DNA from: Philonthus cognatus
Lineage: Eukaryota > Arthropoda > Insecta > Coleoptera > Staphylinidae
Assembly (NCBI GenBank): GCA_932526585.2
Contig: OW052252.1
Coordinates: 15,951,001-16,015,000, forward strand
Direction: 5' to 3'
Length of the DNA: 64,000 nucleotides
Shown: positions 46,416-56,799 of the stretch, in pieces
Layout of the letters: every line of letters starts with the position of its first letter
How positions within the stretch are numbered: the stretch's first letter is position 1
Position numbers and translations under genes: made by a program
Notes under the pieces: generated by a model
The model's database searches: none
What the model saw: the letters and a program-made list of their open reading frames with translations, nothing else
Told to the model about the DNA's origin: nothing

Positions 46416-47544
46416 ATGGAATCCGATCCTGACTTGTTGACACCCCCGGAAATAAGGGACGCGGCAGAAATCGCTTCCATCAATTTGTTGCCTAAAAAGT
46501 CTCGCAACATATACCAAAGTACATACAACACGTTTCGTGAATGGAAAAAGGAGAAAAAAGCACATTCTTCAACTGAGTCGGTAGTTTTGGTGTATTTTAC
46601 TGAATTATCAAAAAAATACAACACCTCATCGTTGTGGCAGAAGTATTCGATGCTAAAAAGTACATTGAAAATCTTTGAAAACATCAATATTGGAAACTAT
46701 GGCAAACTTCTAGCTTTTTTGAAAAGAAAAAATGAAGGGTTTACTCCGAAAAAAGCCAACACTTTCTCCCCAGAAAATGTTAACAGTTTCATTGCAAATG
46801 CACCGGATGACAAATTTCTTGCAACAAAAGTAAGTTTTAAATTATTTTAATATTTTTTAAAAATTGCAGTAATTTTTTCTTCAGGTTGCATTAATTATGG
46901 GTTTAATGGGCGCTTGTCGTTCAAATGAGCTGTATAACATGAAAATTAAAGATAAAGAAGACCTTAATTCCTGCCATATGATTAAGGTGCCGACCACAAA
47001 AACTAAAATTTGTAGGAAATTTACAGTATCTGGTAATTTTTACCACATTGTAAAAAAATATTTGTGCCTGCGAAAGCAGATAAACTGTGATTATTTCTTT
47101 CAAAATTTTCAAAATGGAAAGTGTACTAAACAGCGAATTGGTATTAATAAATTTACAAAAATGGGAAGGGATATCGCCAGTTTTTTGAAATTACCCAATC
47201 CTGAGCAATATACAGGCCATAGCTTTAGAAGAACCTCAGCCACCATTTTGGTTGATGCTGGTGGAGACATCACTGCGTTAAAACGTCATGGAGGATGGAA
47301 GTCAACTGCGGTTGCAGAAGGCTATATTAACGATTCTTTGGAAAACAAAAAGGAAACGGCCAGAAAAATTGCATCGTCAATAGAATCGACAGCAAATAAT
47401 GTAACAGCTGCATCTTCCAGCACAAATTCCGTTAATTTCGATATTTTGGATCAAACCGTAAATCTTGGTGTACCCACTTCAATGCCCCCTATTGTGTTTA
47501 ATAATTGTTCTAACGTTACTATTAACATTAATCCTAATAAATAG
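46416..47544 (+). CDS. Crypton-type tyrosine recombinase, two exons, apparently intact
   Basis: Exon 1 is 46,416-46,829 (138 codons from ATG, MESDPDLLTPPEIRDA). The intron is 46,830-46,884 (GTAAGT...TTCTTCAG, 55 bp, between codons). Exon 2 is 46,885-47,544, giving about 357 residues in all. The N-terminal part is an all-helical SAM-like core-binding region (STYNTFREWKKEKKAHSS, SLWQKYSMLKSTLKIF). The catalytic part shows MGLMGACRSNELYNM (box I Arg), a Lys-rich beta-turn (PTTKTKICRKF), GHSFRRTSATILVDAGG (HxxR), LKRHGGWKSTAVAEGYI (His/Trp and nucleophile Tyr) and an Asn/Thr-rich tail. This matches Crypton recombinases of insects, which integrate by strand exchange without terminal repeats. No stop or shift is seen, unlike nearly every other element here, so it is either a young transposon copy or a domesticated gene. 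Confidence 0.85.
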
Positions 47545-47663
47545 TATTATTATATGTATTTCTTAGTTATAATTAAAAGTAAATGATTTAATGAATTATG
47601 ATCTTATTCTTGAAAAGTTGCAGTAAGCAAGAATGAATATACATTTTGTGGTTGTGGATAAAG

Positions 47664-47799
47664 TATAGTATTCTACTCGCGCATAATGGCTATTAATCAT
47701 TCGAATGATTTACTCCACTCGCCTGCGGCTCGTTCCGTAAACCTCATTCTCATGATTAATAGCTTTCATTATGCGCTTGTTGAATAATATACTATTATA
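47664..47799. mobile_element. Small foldback MITE downstream of the Crypton gene
   Basis: TATAGTATTCTACTCGCGCA pairs with GCGCTTGTTGAATAATATAC imperfectly, and CGCATAATGGCTATTAATCAT with ATGATTAATAGCTTTCATTATGCG-type sequence. The length is about 136 bp and there is no coding potential. Superfamily not assigned. Confidence 0.55.
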
Positions 47800-47802
47800 C
47801 TT

Positions 47803-48374
47803 TTACTGTTATTTCAGAAAATAATATCAAACATTGGTAAACTAGCGAAATCGCGTTCCTAATTTTATTTTTGTCTGCAGTAGCTATAACAAATATAGAA
47901 AAACTAAATCAGTCACATTGTAGATAATTCCTTTGCAAAGATATGTGATTTTTTTCATTTATTTATTTGGTTAAATATAGTCACTAGGATGTGCGCGTAA
48001 AACAGATTTTCAAATTTTCTGAAACTTCAATATCGCGCGACATCCCAGTGAATTTATTGTATGATAGAAATAATTGGAAAAAATTAAAATTCTTCGAAAA
48101 GAATTCTTCTACAATGGTGACTGATTTAGTTTCCCAATATTTTTTATAAATGTTGCAGAAAAAAATTATATTGGAGATGCGATTACGCTAGTTTAACAAT
48201 GTTTGATATTTTTTTTATAAAAGAACGGTCAAAGTGGGTAATATTTTATTAAGGCAGGCATTAAGATTCCACTTTCCTTAAAGTATGCCTATTTTTTCAA
48301 AATATTTCAACCCTAAACAAGGATGTAATTAAGACGGCAGTATGCTTAGTTTTATACGTTTAGAGAGCGGTCGA
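47803..48374. repeat. Right inverted copy and adjacent direct copy of the Crypton-flanking repeat
   Basis: 47,803-48,003 is the reverse complement of 44,811-45,015. 48,045-48,374 is a more diverged copy in the forward orientation, extending through ATGCTTAGTTTTATACG to the 26-bp terminal repeat. Two copies of different age therefore lie side by side. Confidence 0.8.
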
Positions 48375-49468
48375 GTAACTAACTAATAACATTTTTTTTT
48401 CGTGTCCGAAATGTACATTTGGTTACAAAATAAAGTATTGAAGAAAGGTTCTAAGTGTTTTTTAATCAAACTAATAACATGTAGATTTGTAGATTTTGTT
48501 CTATTAAGAGGAAAATAGAACAAAATCTACATGTTATTAGTTAGTTTTCAACTACCGATAAAATTAAAGTGGCAACATCGTTTTTACATGTGTTCGAACT
48601 TCACTCCAATTAAATTTGAAGTAATTTAGAGGTTAAGTTTGTGATAATTTATTTTTCTGCTGAATTATTTAATTGAAATTTACTTCTAGCGAGTGTATAC
48701 ACAATTTCATCTTCAAATGTGTAAAAAGGCAATTTTCCTCCTCTCCGAGTTTCATTTCTTTTTTCGCTCATTTGAAATAAAATTAGTCCGTCGCGTCCGC
48801 GGTAGAGAAGAAACGGGCGAAACAATAAAAAAGAAAACAGTTAACATTTATTTGCACGTGGGAATAGCGCCGGCACGGCATTTGTAGTCGTCCGCTCATG
48901 AAAAATTCTATGCAAATTTTTATATCAACAATTAACTCCAATTTCTTTTGTCCTCTCCTCCTCAGATATAAATATTAATAAATAAGTGGGGCTCGTTATT
49001 TTCCGCGTGCAATTATGTATAACGTTAATTTATCTTTATAAAAACTGCATAATTTAAAGAAAAAATGCGGTGTACTTTTAATTAAAAGTTGGTTGTATGA
49101 AGCAAATCAAGTTTTTCGTGCCAAACATAGGAAACCATAAAAAATAAATTAATTGTGTTTACAAATTTGAATTGCAGAATATTTAAACGAATTATAAGGA
49201 AAAGAACCAATAAAAATGGCAAACTATTTATAGCAAACTGTTCAGAACTCACAAAATGGGCCCGTTCATCAGAGACAACAGTTGGCAGTTTACTGCCAAT
49301 TGCTGGTAAATTCCCTGATGACCGGATTGTTAATTATGAATGTGTTTGGGATTTTTGCAATTGTACAAAATAGACCGACCGGAGTACCGTTCGTTGGTTA
49401 CCAACATTGTTAGATTTCGACCATTTCATTACTAGTAGACATCACATATCTATTTAATCACCTCGTAA
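48375..49468. other. Remnant of the main repeat family, then unassigned sequence
   Basis: 48,475-48,700 matches the CTACATGTTATTAGTTAGTT and AATTTAGAGGTTA segments of the type A/B family, with an inverted ACTAACTAATAACAT near 48,376 and again around 48,480-48,540. It ends TTCTAGCGAGTGTATAC without a hairpin. From 48,700 to 49,468 no gene or repeat is recognised. Confidence 0.5.
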
Positions 49469-49616
49469 CAGAGATCCCAACGATCAACGACAGACGCAAT
49501 TCTATCTTTACTTAAAATAGTTTCAAATTGTTTCGAAAAGAAAAGGTTCTGTGTAGGCTCCTTTTTGGACATGAGTAAAGCATTTGATTGCATATCTCAT
49601 ACATTGATATGTGACA

Positions 49617-50438
49617 TAAATAATTAACACTGTTGTATCCTTTCTTCACACTTTATTTTCTAATGGTTAGATATATATTTCAAGTGCTAAGCACTCATTT
49701 GCAATAACAACTAATTCTTACAACTGTTGCGCGGTTTCTTTATACCTACAGTGGATTAAAGGGGAAAACCCCAGATTAAGAGAAGACCTTTGGGTGGGTT
49801 AACAAATTTTATTGCGTGTTGTTTATGGAGGTAACAAATTTAGAAGCGGGTTATTTAAGGGACTAAAATCGAAGTTCAATAAATTATTTTTATTTTTACG
49901 CATTTCTATGGCTTCCAACATGTTTAATTGATACTTATTGGACTCTTTTAGGAGTTTCATATTGTTGATGCGGAATTTATAACCTGTTGTAAAGTTATGA
50001 TGTGCAATTGCAGATTTTTCTGGATTCTGGTTTTTTATGTGATAACTGTGTTCTTTGAATCTAATATTTAAATTGCGGGTTGTTTGGCCGATATACACTT
50101 TCTCACAGTTATCACATTTTATTGAATAAATTCCAGATTTTTCAATGAATTCTCTTTTACTAACCCGCTTCTAAATTTGTTACCTCCATAAACAACACGC
50201 AATAAAATTTGTTAACCCACCCAAAGGTCTTCCCTTAATCTGGGGTTTTTCCCTTTAATCCACTGTAGGTATAAAGAAACCGCGCAACAGTTGTAAGAAT
50301 TAGTTGTTATTGAAAATGAGTGCTTAGCACTTGAAATATATATCTAACCATTAGAAAATAAAGTGTGAAGAAAGGATACAACAGTGTTAATTATTTATGA
50401 TTATACTCTTCACGATGAAACTCAAAAACAATTATCGA
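49617..50438 (-). mobile_element. Penelope-like element with inverted terminal repeats
   Basis: Arms of about 235 bp (49,617-49,852 and 50,162-50,399) are inverted copies (AACACTGTTGTATCCTTTC, AATTTAGAAGCGGGTT). The right arm has a ~40-bp extension to 50,438. The whole is flanked by a 12-bp duplication TGATATGTGACA (49,605-49,616 and 50,439-50,450) inside the reverse-transcriptase gene of the CR1-like element, and removing it restores that reading frame. Only the endonuclease end of the Penelope-like protein remains; the reverse transcriptase is missing. Confidence 0.9.
49823..50160 (-). CDS. GIY-YIG endonuclease domain of a Penelope-like element
   Basis: The minus-strand reading from about 50,160 gives KREFIEKSGIYSIKCDNC, then EKVYIGQTTRNLNIRFKEH. 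GIYSI and VYIG form the GIY-YIG pair, the Arg of RNLNIRFKEH is the catalytic Arg, and the KCDNCEK Cys pair upstream is the zinc motif typical of Penelope-like endonucleases. NPEKSAIAHH and LNMLEAIEMRKN follow; the Glu is the expected metal ligand. It ends at 49,823 inside the left arm. No stop is seen, but the reverse transcriptase that should precede it is cut off at the right arm, so this is a partial gene. The family is clear. Confidence 0.85.
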
Positions 50439-51890
50439 TGATATGTGACAAATTGAAACATTATGGATTTACTTTGAATAGTCTAAAACTCTTATCGTCC
50501 TACCTTTCAAATAGGTTTCAAGTGGTGAAGTATGACAACAACATATCAAGTACGCTACCCATACAGCATGGTGTGCCTCAAGGATCAGTCTTGGGTCCAA
50601 TTCTGTTTATACTTTATATTAACGATATGCCAAACTGTATCAATTCTGATGTAATATTATTTGCAGATGATACCACCATGGTCAATGTGGCTAATACAGT
50701 TGAGGATGTCATAGGTATTAGTAATGATACCCTCAACAAAGTCGCCACGTGGTGCAATAAAAATAATTTAATTTTAAATGAAATTAAAACGAAGCAAATA
50801 TTATTTACCTTAAATAAAACCGATATCACGCTTAAAAAATCTGTAAAATTTTTAGGCATCCACTTAGACCCCAAAATCAAGTGGGACATTCAGGGAGAAA
50901 GTTTAGTCAAGAAGTTGTCAAAAAATATTTTTTGCCTGCGCAGTGTATCATATTATACAAATTCAATACAAGCTTTAAGAACAGCGTATTTTGCGTTATG
51001 CGAATCGTACATTAGATATGGTCTCATTATATGGGGACACTCTGCATCAAGACAGAATATTCTACATACAACGCAGGGCCGTAAGACTAATTTCAGGAGC
51101 CAAATATACAGAAGATTGCAAACAATATTTTATTAAAGGCAAAATATTAACCTTGCACTGTTTATATATACTGAAATGTCTTATATATATTAAAACAAAT
51201 ATAAACTTATATCCAGACCACAAACATCATGAGCATAACACCAGGAATAAAAATAAGTTATATCAGAACCAAATCCGACTACAAACTGTACATACTGGTA
51301 CAAATTACTATAGCATCATATTTTATAACAAATTACCGCACCATATAGCATGCATGCCATTAAATAAATTTAAAGTAGTGATCAAAGAATATCTTCTGTC
51401 AAATGCATTTTACTCATGGAATGAATTTTTAAATTGCGATATTATTATTTAACCTGCTTTTTAACATGTTTGTGACGTACGTATACATTGATGTTTTATC
51501 TTTTTAACTAGTTTTTATCACTTTGAACTATTTATTTTAATTTATTTACAATTATATCTATTTACACTTAATATTAAGTAATCTTAGTCTGTTTGTGTGT
51601 GTTAACTTTTATTTATTAATTGATTTGCATATAAAACTATATTTAATACATTTAATTTATTTATTTATTTTCAGGTATTATTATTATTATTTATTTTATT
51701 ATATACGGATAATATTATTTTCTCCTTACCACGTCACAGTTAATCATTTAAACATACTTAATATTTATTTAAAATTTATATTTAGATTCTACTTATACAA
51801 TCTTTACTTTACATATTACATATGACTTGTGTAAACTCTTGTTGTTAAACACTAATAAATATTATTATTATTATTATTATTATTATAACA

Positions 51891-51937
51891 GTGACGGCTT
51901 ATCAGGGTCGGCCGGGCCGTACCGGTAAATTTGATTG
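51891..51937. other. Short GC-rich segment with hAT-like start
   Basis: CAGTGACGGCTTATCAGGG at about 51,888 resembles the CAGCGACGGCTCGCAGCC terminus of the foldback hAT MITEs, but no matching right end was found. Confidence 0.3.
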
Positions 51938-52752
51938 TACAGGGTGGTTTTTTTCGTTGATATTATAGGGTATAGGCTAAACGGTAAGAGATACACAAAA
52001 CTAAGATATGTGTCCCGTTCCCTTTTTTAGTGTTTAGTTTAATGGCGCAATTAGATCTACGCTAACTAGATTGGTTTAGAAGATACAGGGGGATTCTCAA
52101 AATCTACTGGTTTTTGTTATCTCTTATGACTCGGTGTTCCGTACTTAATTCATATTTGAAATAGGGAGGCAAATGCGCGCATCTCTGTTTACGTTTTCCT
52201 CTTAATGCGCCTGTCTATTTTTTTCTACCCCTCACTCCTGAACCACTAGCGGACGAGAGTCAGGGAAGAGACTCAGGCACCGCCATGATAGAAACATAGT
52301 TTTTGGTTCGTGCACCGCATTTAATCGTTTTGGGCTCCGCCACATAATAGTTTTCGCCGCCGGCTTATTAATATCTAATTATTATTTGTATACGCGTGTG
52401 TCCGTCTACGAGGAGGAAGTTAAAGTCCCGTCCGCAGGAAACGTTAGCCACCCGGACAGCAGAAAGTCAAGGTTAGTGTCCTTCAACCACAATTTCCTCC
52501 CCGTGAACAGCGTGCGTATTCGCCACCCTCGCGCCGGAGATAGTCCCCCTTTTTAGGGCCCCTCAAAAAATACAGTCCACTGACATCTCCGGGCTTTACC
52601 CGCAACACTCGGTTATTTATAGAGATAGAAAAATATTTTAAATGCAAAAGTTTTTTGACCTTTTACGTAGAATCTAGTGGTGTACTTAAAAAAAGTATAG
52701 ATGTTTTAATTTTTGAGATAAACTAATATTTTCTTAAATGGGACACCCTGTA
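51938..52752. mobile_element. Possible element bounded by TACAGGGTG / CACCCTGTA
   Basis: TACAGGGTGG at 51,938 and GACACCCTGTA ending at 52,752 are short inverted ends. The ~815-bp interior is moderately GC-rich and non-coding. The same motif occurs singly at 32,894, 33,342, 34,720 and 45,734. With only ~9 bp of inverted match the call is weak. Confidence 0.35.
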
Positions 52753-53109
52753 CCTGAGTATCTCAAAATATTCAATTTTTTCTTTGGATAGCAACAATAT
52801 GTAGCACTTAATATTTTGTTTTGTCCTAAATAGTTAAAATACCAAAAAAAAAAAAGATTTTCTAGATGGCCATGAATTGAATGATTATTCTTTTCTTTTA
52901 TAATAGGTATATTAAAAACCCAGTTAACAAGAATATTGAAACATTGATAAACTAAAACAACAACTACAAAAAACAAACAAAAATTCATAATAACTTAACA
53001 ATTATCTCATATACTTATACATGGAATTTTTCTTTTAAATATACATATGCATGCGCTGCAAATTTTCCGATATTCGTTGCTTCTTAAAATAGTTCAATTC
53101 GAAACTTTA
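52753..53109. other. Intergenic, nothing recognised
   Basis: AT-rich sequence between the possible CACCCTGTA element and the partial type C hairpin element. The frame on the minus strand here has no motif. Confidence 0.5.
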
Positions 53110-53365
53110 AACGAGTGTTTTCCACTCCCAGGCTAAGCATGAAGTAAAATTTCGAGTTTAGAAAAGCCCCGTGAAAATTTGTCGAGGGTCGCGCAGCGAC
53201 CCGAGACAAATTTTCGGGCTTTTCTAAACTCGAAATTTTACTTCATGTGCCACGCGTACAGTACACTGATTTGAAGTGAAGTCCAGAAACACACAAATAC
53301 ATCTTTAATCAGAGTTACAGGGAGTCGGATATTTAGTCTGTTATAAACGATGTTCAGTGTAAATT
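53110..53365. mobile_element. Type C hairpin element, copy 4 (partial)
   Basis: Starts ACGAGTGTTTTCCACTCCC, hairpin 53,137-53,248, then the subterminal region (CAGAAACACACAAATACATC) matching copy 3 in reverse. It stops near CAGTGTAAATT before the ATTCGAAT part and the far terminus. Confidence 0.8.
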
Positions 53366-53734
53366 AACATGTATAACGAAGAAGAAGCCTCCACAGTACA
53401 AAATTAATTAATGTAATAAATAATGGCAAAACATGAACAAAAACTCCAAGAAATCTCTCTAAATAAAAAATCCGTTTTCGAATAATCATTCAGACGCAAC
53501 ATTCACTTGTAAAAAAACTAGCTGTTCGCAAAAACGTATTTAATACAGATGATTTAAGTCGCTTAAAAGCGCGGAGATGTTAAAATGTCAAACCAATTAC
53601 CATCAAATGTCAAATTTGAACGGGGAGTACGCGCGCGGAATTTTAAAAAGGACTGGCATTTCGGACTTAAATATCAATATTCTGAAAATAGTTTTACATG
53701 CTGCACATTTTTCAAAAAAAAACAACATTTATAC
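53366..53734. other. Unassigned, shares a 29-bp phrase with 18,056
   Basis: AACATGTATAACGAAGAAGA and the following AGCCTCCAC at 53,368 match 18,056-18,084 with two changes. The rest is not recognised; open frames lack motifs. Confidence 0.5.
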
Positions 53735-54280
53735 CAGAGCTGGGATGAATCCTCAAAAAACAGGATTCGAATTACGAATTCGAATCACCTAATATAATTC
53801 GAATCACGAATACTCGAATAAAGGATTCTTAAGAGAAAAGTAAGATTCTTTTTAATACTGGATGATTTAAATTAAATTCACCACGGGTTAAGTGAGAAAT
53901 TAATTAAAGATATATAATTCTTTTTTTCTGAATCACTGATACAGATCCTTTAAAAATAAATTTGAATCTATTATTTGCAACTATTAACATTTTTAATATC
54001 GCCGTCAGTTTTTATTAACAAAAATGTTCAAAACTTAACTATTCACAAACTAATTATCTGGTTAATAATTTATTTTAGTAAATGATGATGTATGAGTTAT
54101 CGAGCTTTAGGATAAATCAGTGTTTTTTTATACGTGTGGCGCATGAAGTAAAATTTCGAGTTTAGAAAAGCCCCGTGAAAATTTGTCGAGGGTCGCTGCG
54201 CGACCCTCGACAAATTTTCTACGCGGGGCTTTTCTAAACTCGAAATTTTACTTCATGCTTAGTCTGGGAGTGGAAGACAC
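53735..54280. mobile_element. Type C hairpin element, copy 5 (inverted)
   Basis: Begins CAGAGCTGGGATGAATCC, ends GTCTGGGAGTGGAAGACAC, hairpin 54,141-54,258. Body like copy 3 with diverged ATTCGAAT units. Confidence 0.85.
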
Positions 54281-55499
54281 TCGTTAGTTTAAAATACATC
54301 ACATCATAGTGAAAAGTATCAATATTGAAAATATCGGTAATTAATATATTTTAACATATACTATAACGACTGACGCCTCCTTTGATCCCAATTTCTTTGA
54401 CACTATTAACAACTGGTATGAAAACCACTACTGCAATGAACCAATAACCCCTCCATCTCCAAATGACAAACTAGACGAACAGACGTATTATGATCTTCTT
54501 AGAAAAAGTAAAAACACAGCTTCCGGACACGACAAAATACATCGACGGATACTAAAAGCCTTACCCACTCCTATCCATTCAATTATCATAAAAATCCTAA
54601 ACTACAACTACATCCAGCAACTATTTCCTCCTGAATGGAGACATGGCATCATCACATGTATCCATAAGCCCAATACAGATCCCCTAATAGCCAACAATTA
54701 TCGCCCAATTACCCTTCTACCCGTCCTTGGAAAGATGTATGAATCCCTATTAAAACAAAAAATCCTCAGTCAAATTCAAAACAAAATTCCTATCTACCAA
54801 TTCGGCTTCCTCCCACAACCCTACCTTTAACCATCCTTACGTCTAACTGCCAAACCGCCCATCTTGAAGGAAAAAAATCAGCCTTGCTATTCCTAGACAT
54901 CTCCAAGGCCTTCGATTCTGTGTGGACAGGGGCCTACTATATAAGTGCAATATCCTTAGCATACCCAAACACCCTTGTAGCGTGGAGAGCTATCAAGCGC
55001 GTCCCCAGGTGGCGAATAGGGGATCGGCCATATCGACCCAGTTGAAATGGGTAGTGGTAGCTACAGGGATCACTCCAGGCCTAATATCCTGCATGGTGGT
55101 ACCGAAGGCTATCGCCGCGGACCAACTCCCCTCATCCCGGCTGTCGTATCGTGGCTAAGGGATTGCACTGAGGTTAACGATGCCGAGGTCCACATACTGC
55201 CTGGCAGTGTGCCCTCGTAATACCATTCAATCTCTGCTGACGTGGTCATGTCTCGCGGGCAGAGATTGAGGGGCGTCTTGGCTTAACCGCCTGGACCAAG
55301 AGGAGGACACCTCAATAAAATCCTAAATCTTAAGGTAGGGGACTGGGCCGATAAGATGCGTGGCTAGATAGAAGACTAGTCTTTACCGGTCCCAACCTCC
55401 AGGGAGATGGCGCCCCCTGGTTGCAACTAGCCTTCTCGTAGCATGCGGGGCTTTGTTACGGGTGACCTGTTACTTCCCTAGCTTCTCGTGGGACCAAAT

Positions 55500-56799
55500 A
55501 TGAGAACAAACAAAAAAGAAGGGGCTACTACGCCCCCCCCCCCCCCCCCCCCACGGATGCCACCGACATCCCTAAAAATCTGGAGCAGGCTGAGAGGCCT
55601 GGCCAGAACACAGAGGATCAATCCTCAACTAAGGGATTTCAATATCCCAAGTTAGGTGGTGCGGCAAAGAAGAGGTATAGATTCCTCCTGCGACAAGGGG
55701 CTACCATGGAGGAGGCCCGAGCACAAGCCGTAACTCCCCTTAATCCTCCCAACTCCAAGGAAGCGGGCCACAACAAAAGGCCCAGGTCCGATGGCAGTAC
55801 CCCAACTAAGAGGGTGAAGGCGGGGGAAAGACCTTCCGGCAATCAGACCGCAAAGGCTGAGGCTGGAGGCTCTAGACCTCGCACCTCTCCCTCTGCTGCT
55901 TCCTCCTCGGGAGCAGCAAAAAACGGGCAGAGGCTACCAAATCAAGGCCTCCCCGTAAATCAACTGAAGGCGAAGGTCCGAAGCCTTCCTTCAGTCAGGC
56001 AGCAGGGAGCATACGGGTAGGTATAATGCCTAGTAAGTTCCCTGAGGCGTTAGCTGATGCGAATCAACTAACAATGCTCCAGGAAGCAATCCTGGATAAA
56101 ATTGTGGAGCTAAAGAAAGGGGACATTCGCCCAAAATTCCTAAGCTCCAACAATAGACCAGGATGGCTTATGTTGGTATGTGCGGATAAGGCCACTGCAG
56201 ACTGGCTAAAGTCCGTCGTGCCAGCACTAAAACCGTGGGATGGCGCCATGCTGAAGTATGTGGAAGAAAAAGATTTTCCACATACGGATATAGTAATTGG
56301 CTACTTCCCATCGAGCGCAGGATACTCCAATGAGAGGATACTGCAGCTTTTAGAGGCCCAAAACAGCCTCAAAGCCTCACAAAGCTGGAGGGTGCTAAGG
56401 AGAACCTCCAATGGCCCCACAGTAGAGCTCGCCCTATCAGTGGACAGCACATCGTCGGCAAGCCTCAAAGAGGCTGCATATAGGGTGAGCTACAAATTCG
56501 ACCATATTTAGTTAAGGCCGAAAAGGACCACGGGGGCAGATAAGACAGCCCCACAAAATTAGTCCGAAAAAGCGGATGCTCCAGAAATCATGGAGCTGGA
56601 GAACGCTCCAGAAACCATGGAGCTAGAGGAAGGGACGGACGAGATGCCCCACTCACCAGCTTCCGCACCCAATGCCGAGAAGGAGGTTGGACCGGCAAAA
56701 AACAACCAGCCGGACAGCCCATCCGTAGCAGGTGAGGGGATCGGAGAAACTGGCCCCAGGGGAAAAGGAACACTGAGTCCTGCCCCCGGAAAGCCATAA
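55500..56799 (+). pseudogene. LOA-type ORF1 (gag-like, DUF4780-type domain)
   Basis: ATG 55,500 opens MRTNKKEGATTP and runs into 20 consecutive C (55,533-55,552), which shifts the frame. The downstream frame reads KGFQYPKLGGAAKKRYRFLL, a basic Ser/Pro-rich stretch to about 56,000. After a second shift it gives VGIMPSKFPEALADANQLTM, RPGWLMLVCADKATADWLK and LKPWDGAMLKYVEEKDFPHT, the conserved ORF1 domain of this retroelement group that is likely to bind RNA. A TAG at 56,509 and one more stop interrupt an acidic tail (MELENAPETMELEEGTDEM) that otherwise stays in frame to TAA 56,797. That TAA overlaps the ATG of ORF2 by one base (TAATG). Confidence 0.75.

Larger units (their letters stand above)
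43185..48374. mobile_element. Compound interval with 26-bp inverted ends, carrying a Crypton gene
   Basis: TCGACCGCTCTCTAAACGTA at 43,185 is inverted at the right end (ACGTTTAGAGAGCGGTCGA, ending 48,374). Type C hairpin elements have inserted immediately inside the left end and again at 45,131. Inside are three copies of a ~200-300-bp segment (44,811-45,130 forward, 47,803-48,003 inverted, 48,045-48,374 forward), an R1-type RT fragment and the Crypton-type recombinase. The target duplication is not resolved, so this may be one element with nested insertions or a chance framing by copies of one repeat. Confidence 0.5.
49469..51890 (+). pseudogene. CR1-like non-LTR retrotransposon, 5'-truncated, split
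   Basis: The first part (49,469-49,616) reads QRSTTDAILSLLKIVSNC and VGSFLDMSKAFDCISHTLIC. It is interrupted by the Penelope-like element and resumes in frame at 50,451 with KLKHYGFTLNSLKLLSSYLS, HGVPQGSVLGPILFILYIND, VILFADDTTMVN (FADD) and CNKNNLILNEIKTKQILF. A one-base shift near 51,055 leads into FYIQRRAVRLISGAKY and NTRNKNKLYQNQIR, then FYNKLPHHIACMPLNKFK, stopping at 51,452. This C-terminal style is typical of the CR1/L2-like group; the clade is tentative. The 3' end is an (ATT)n tail at 51,856-51,886. The endonuclease and ORF1 are absent. Confidence 0.8.

Noticed and set aside
48693..48887. Small forward frame MYTQFHLQMCKKAIFLL considered as a gene
   Set aside because: Short, starts inside the end of a repeat-family copy, and has no motif or splice support.
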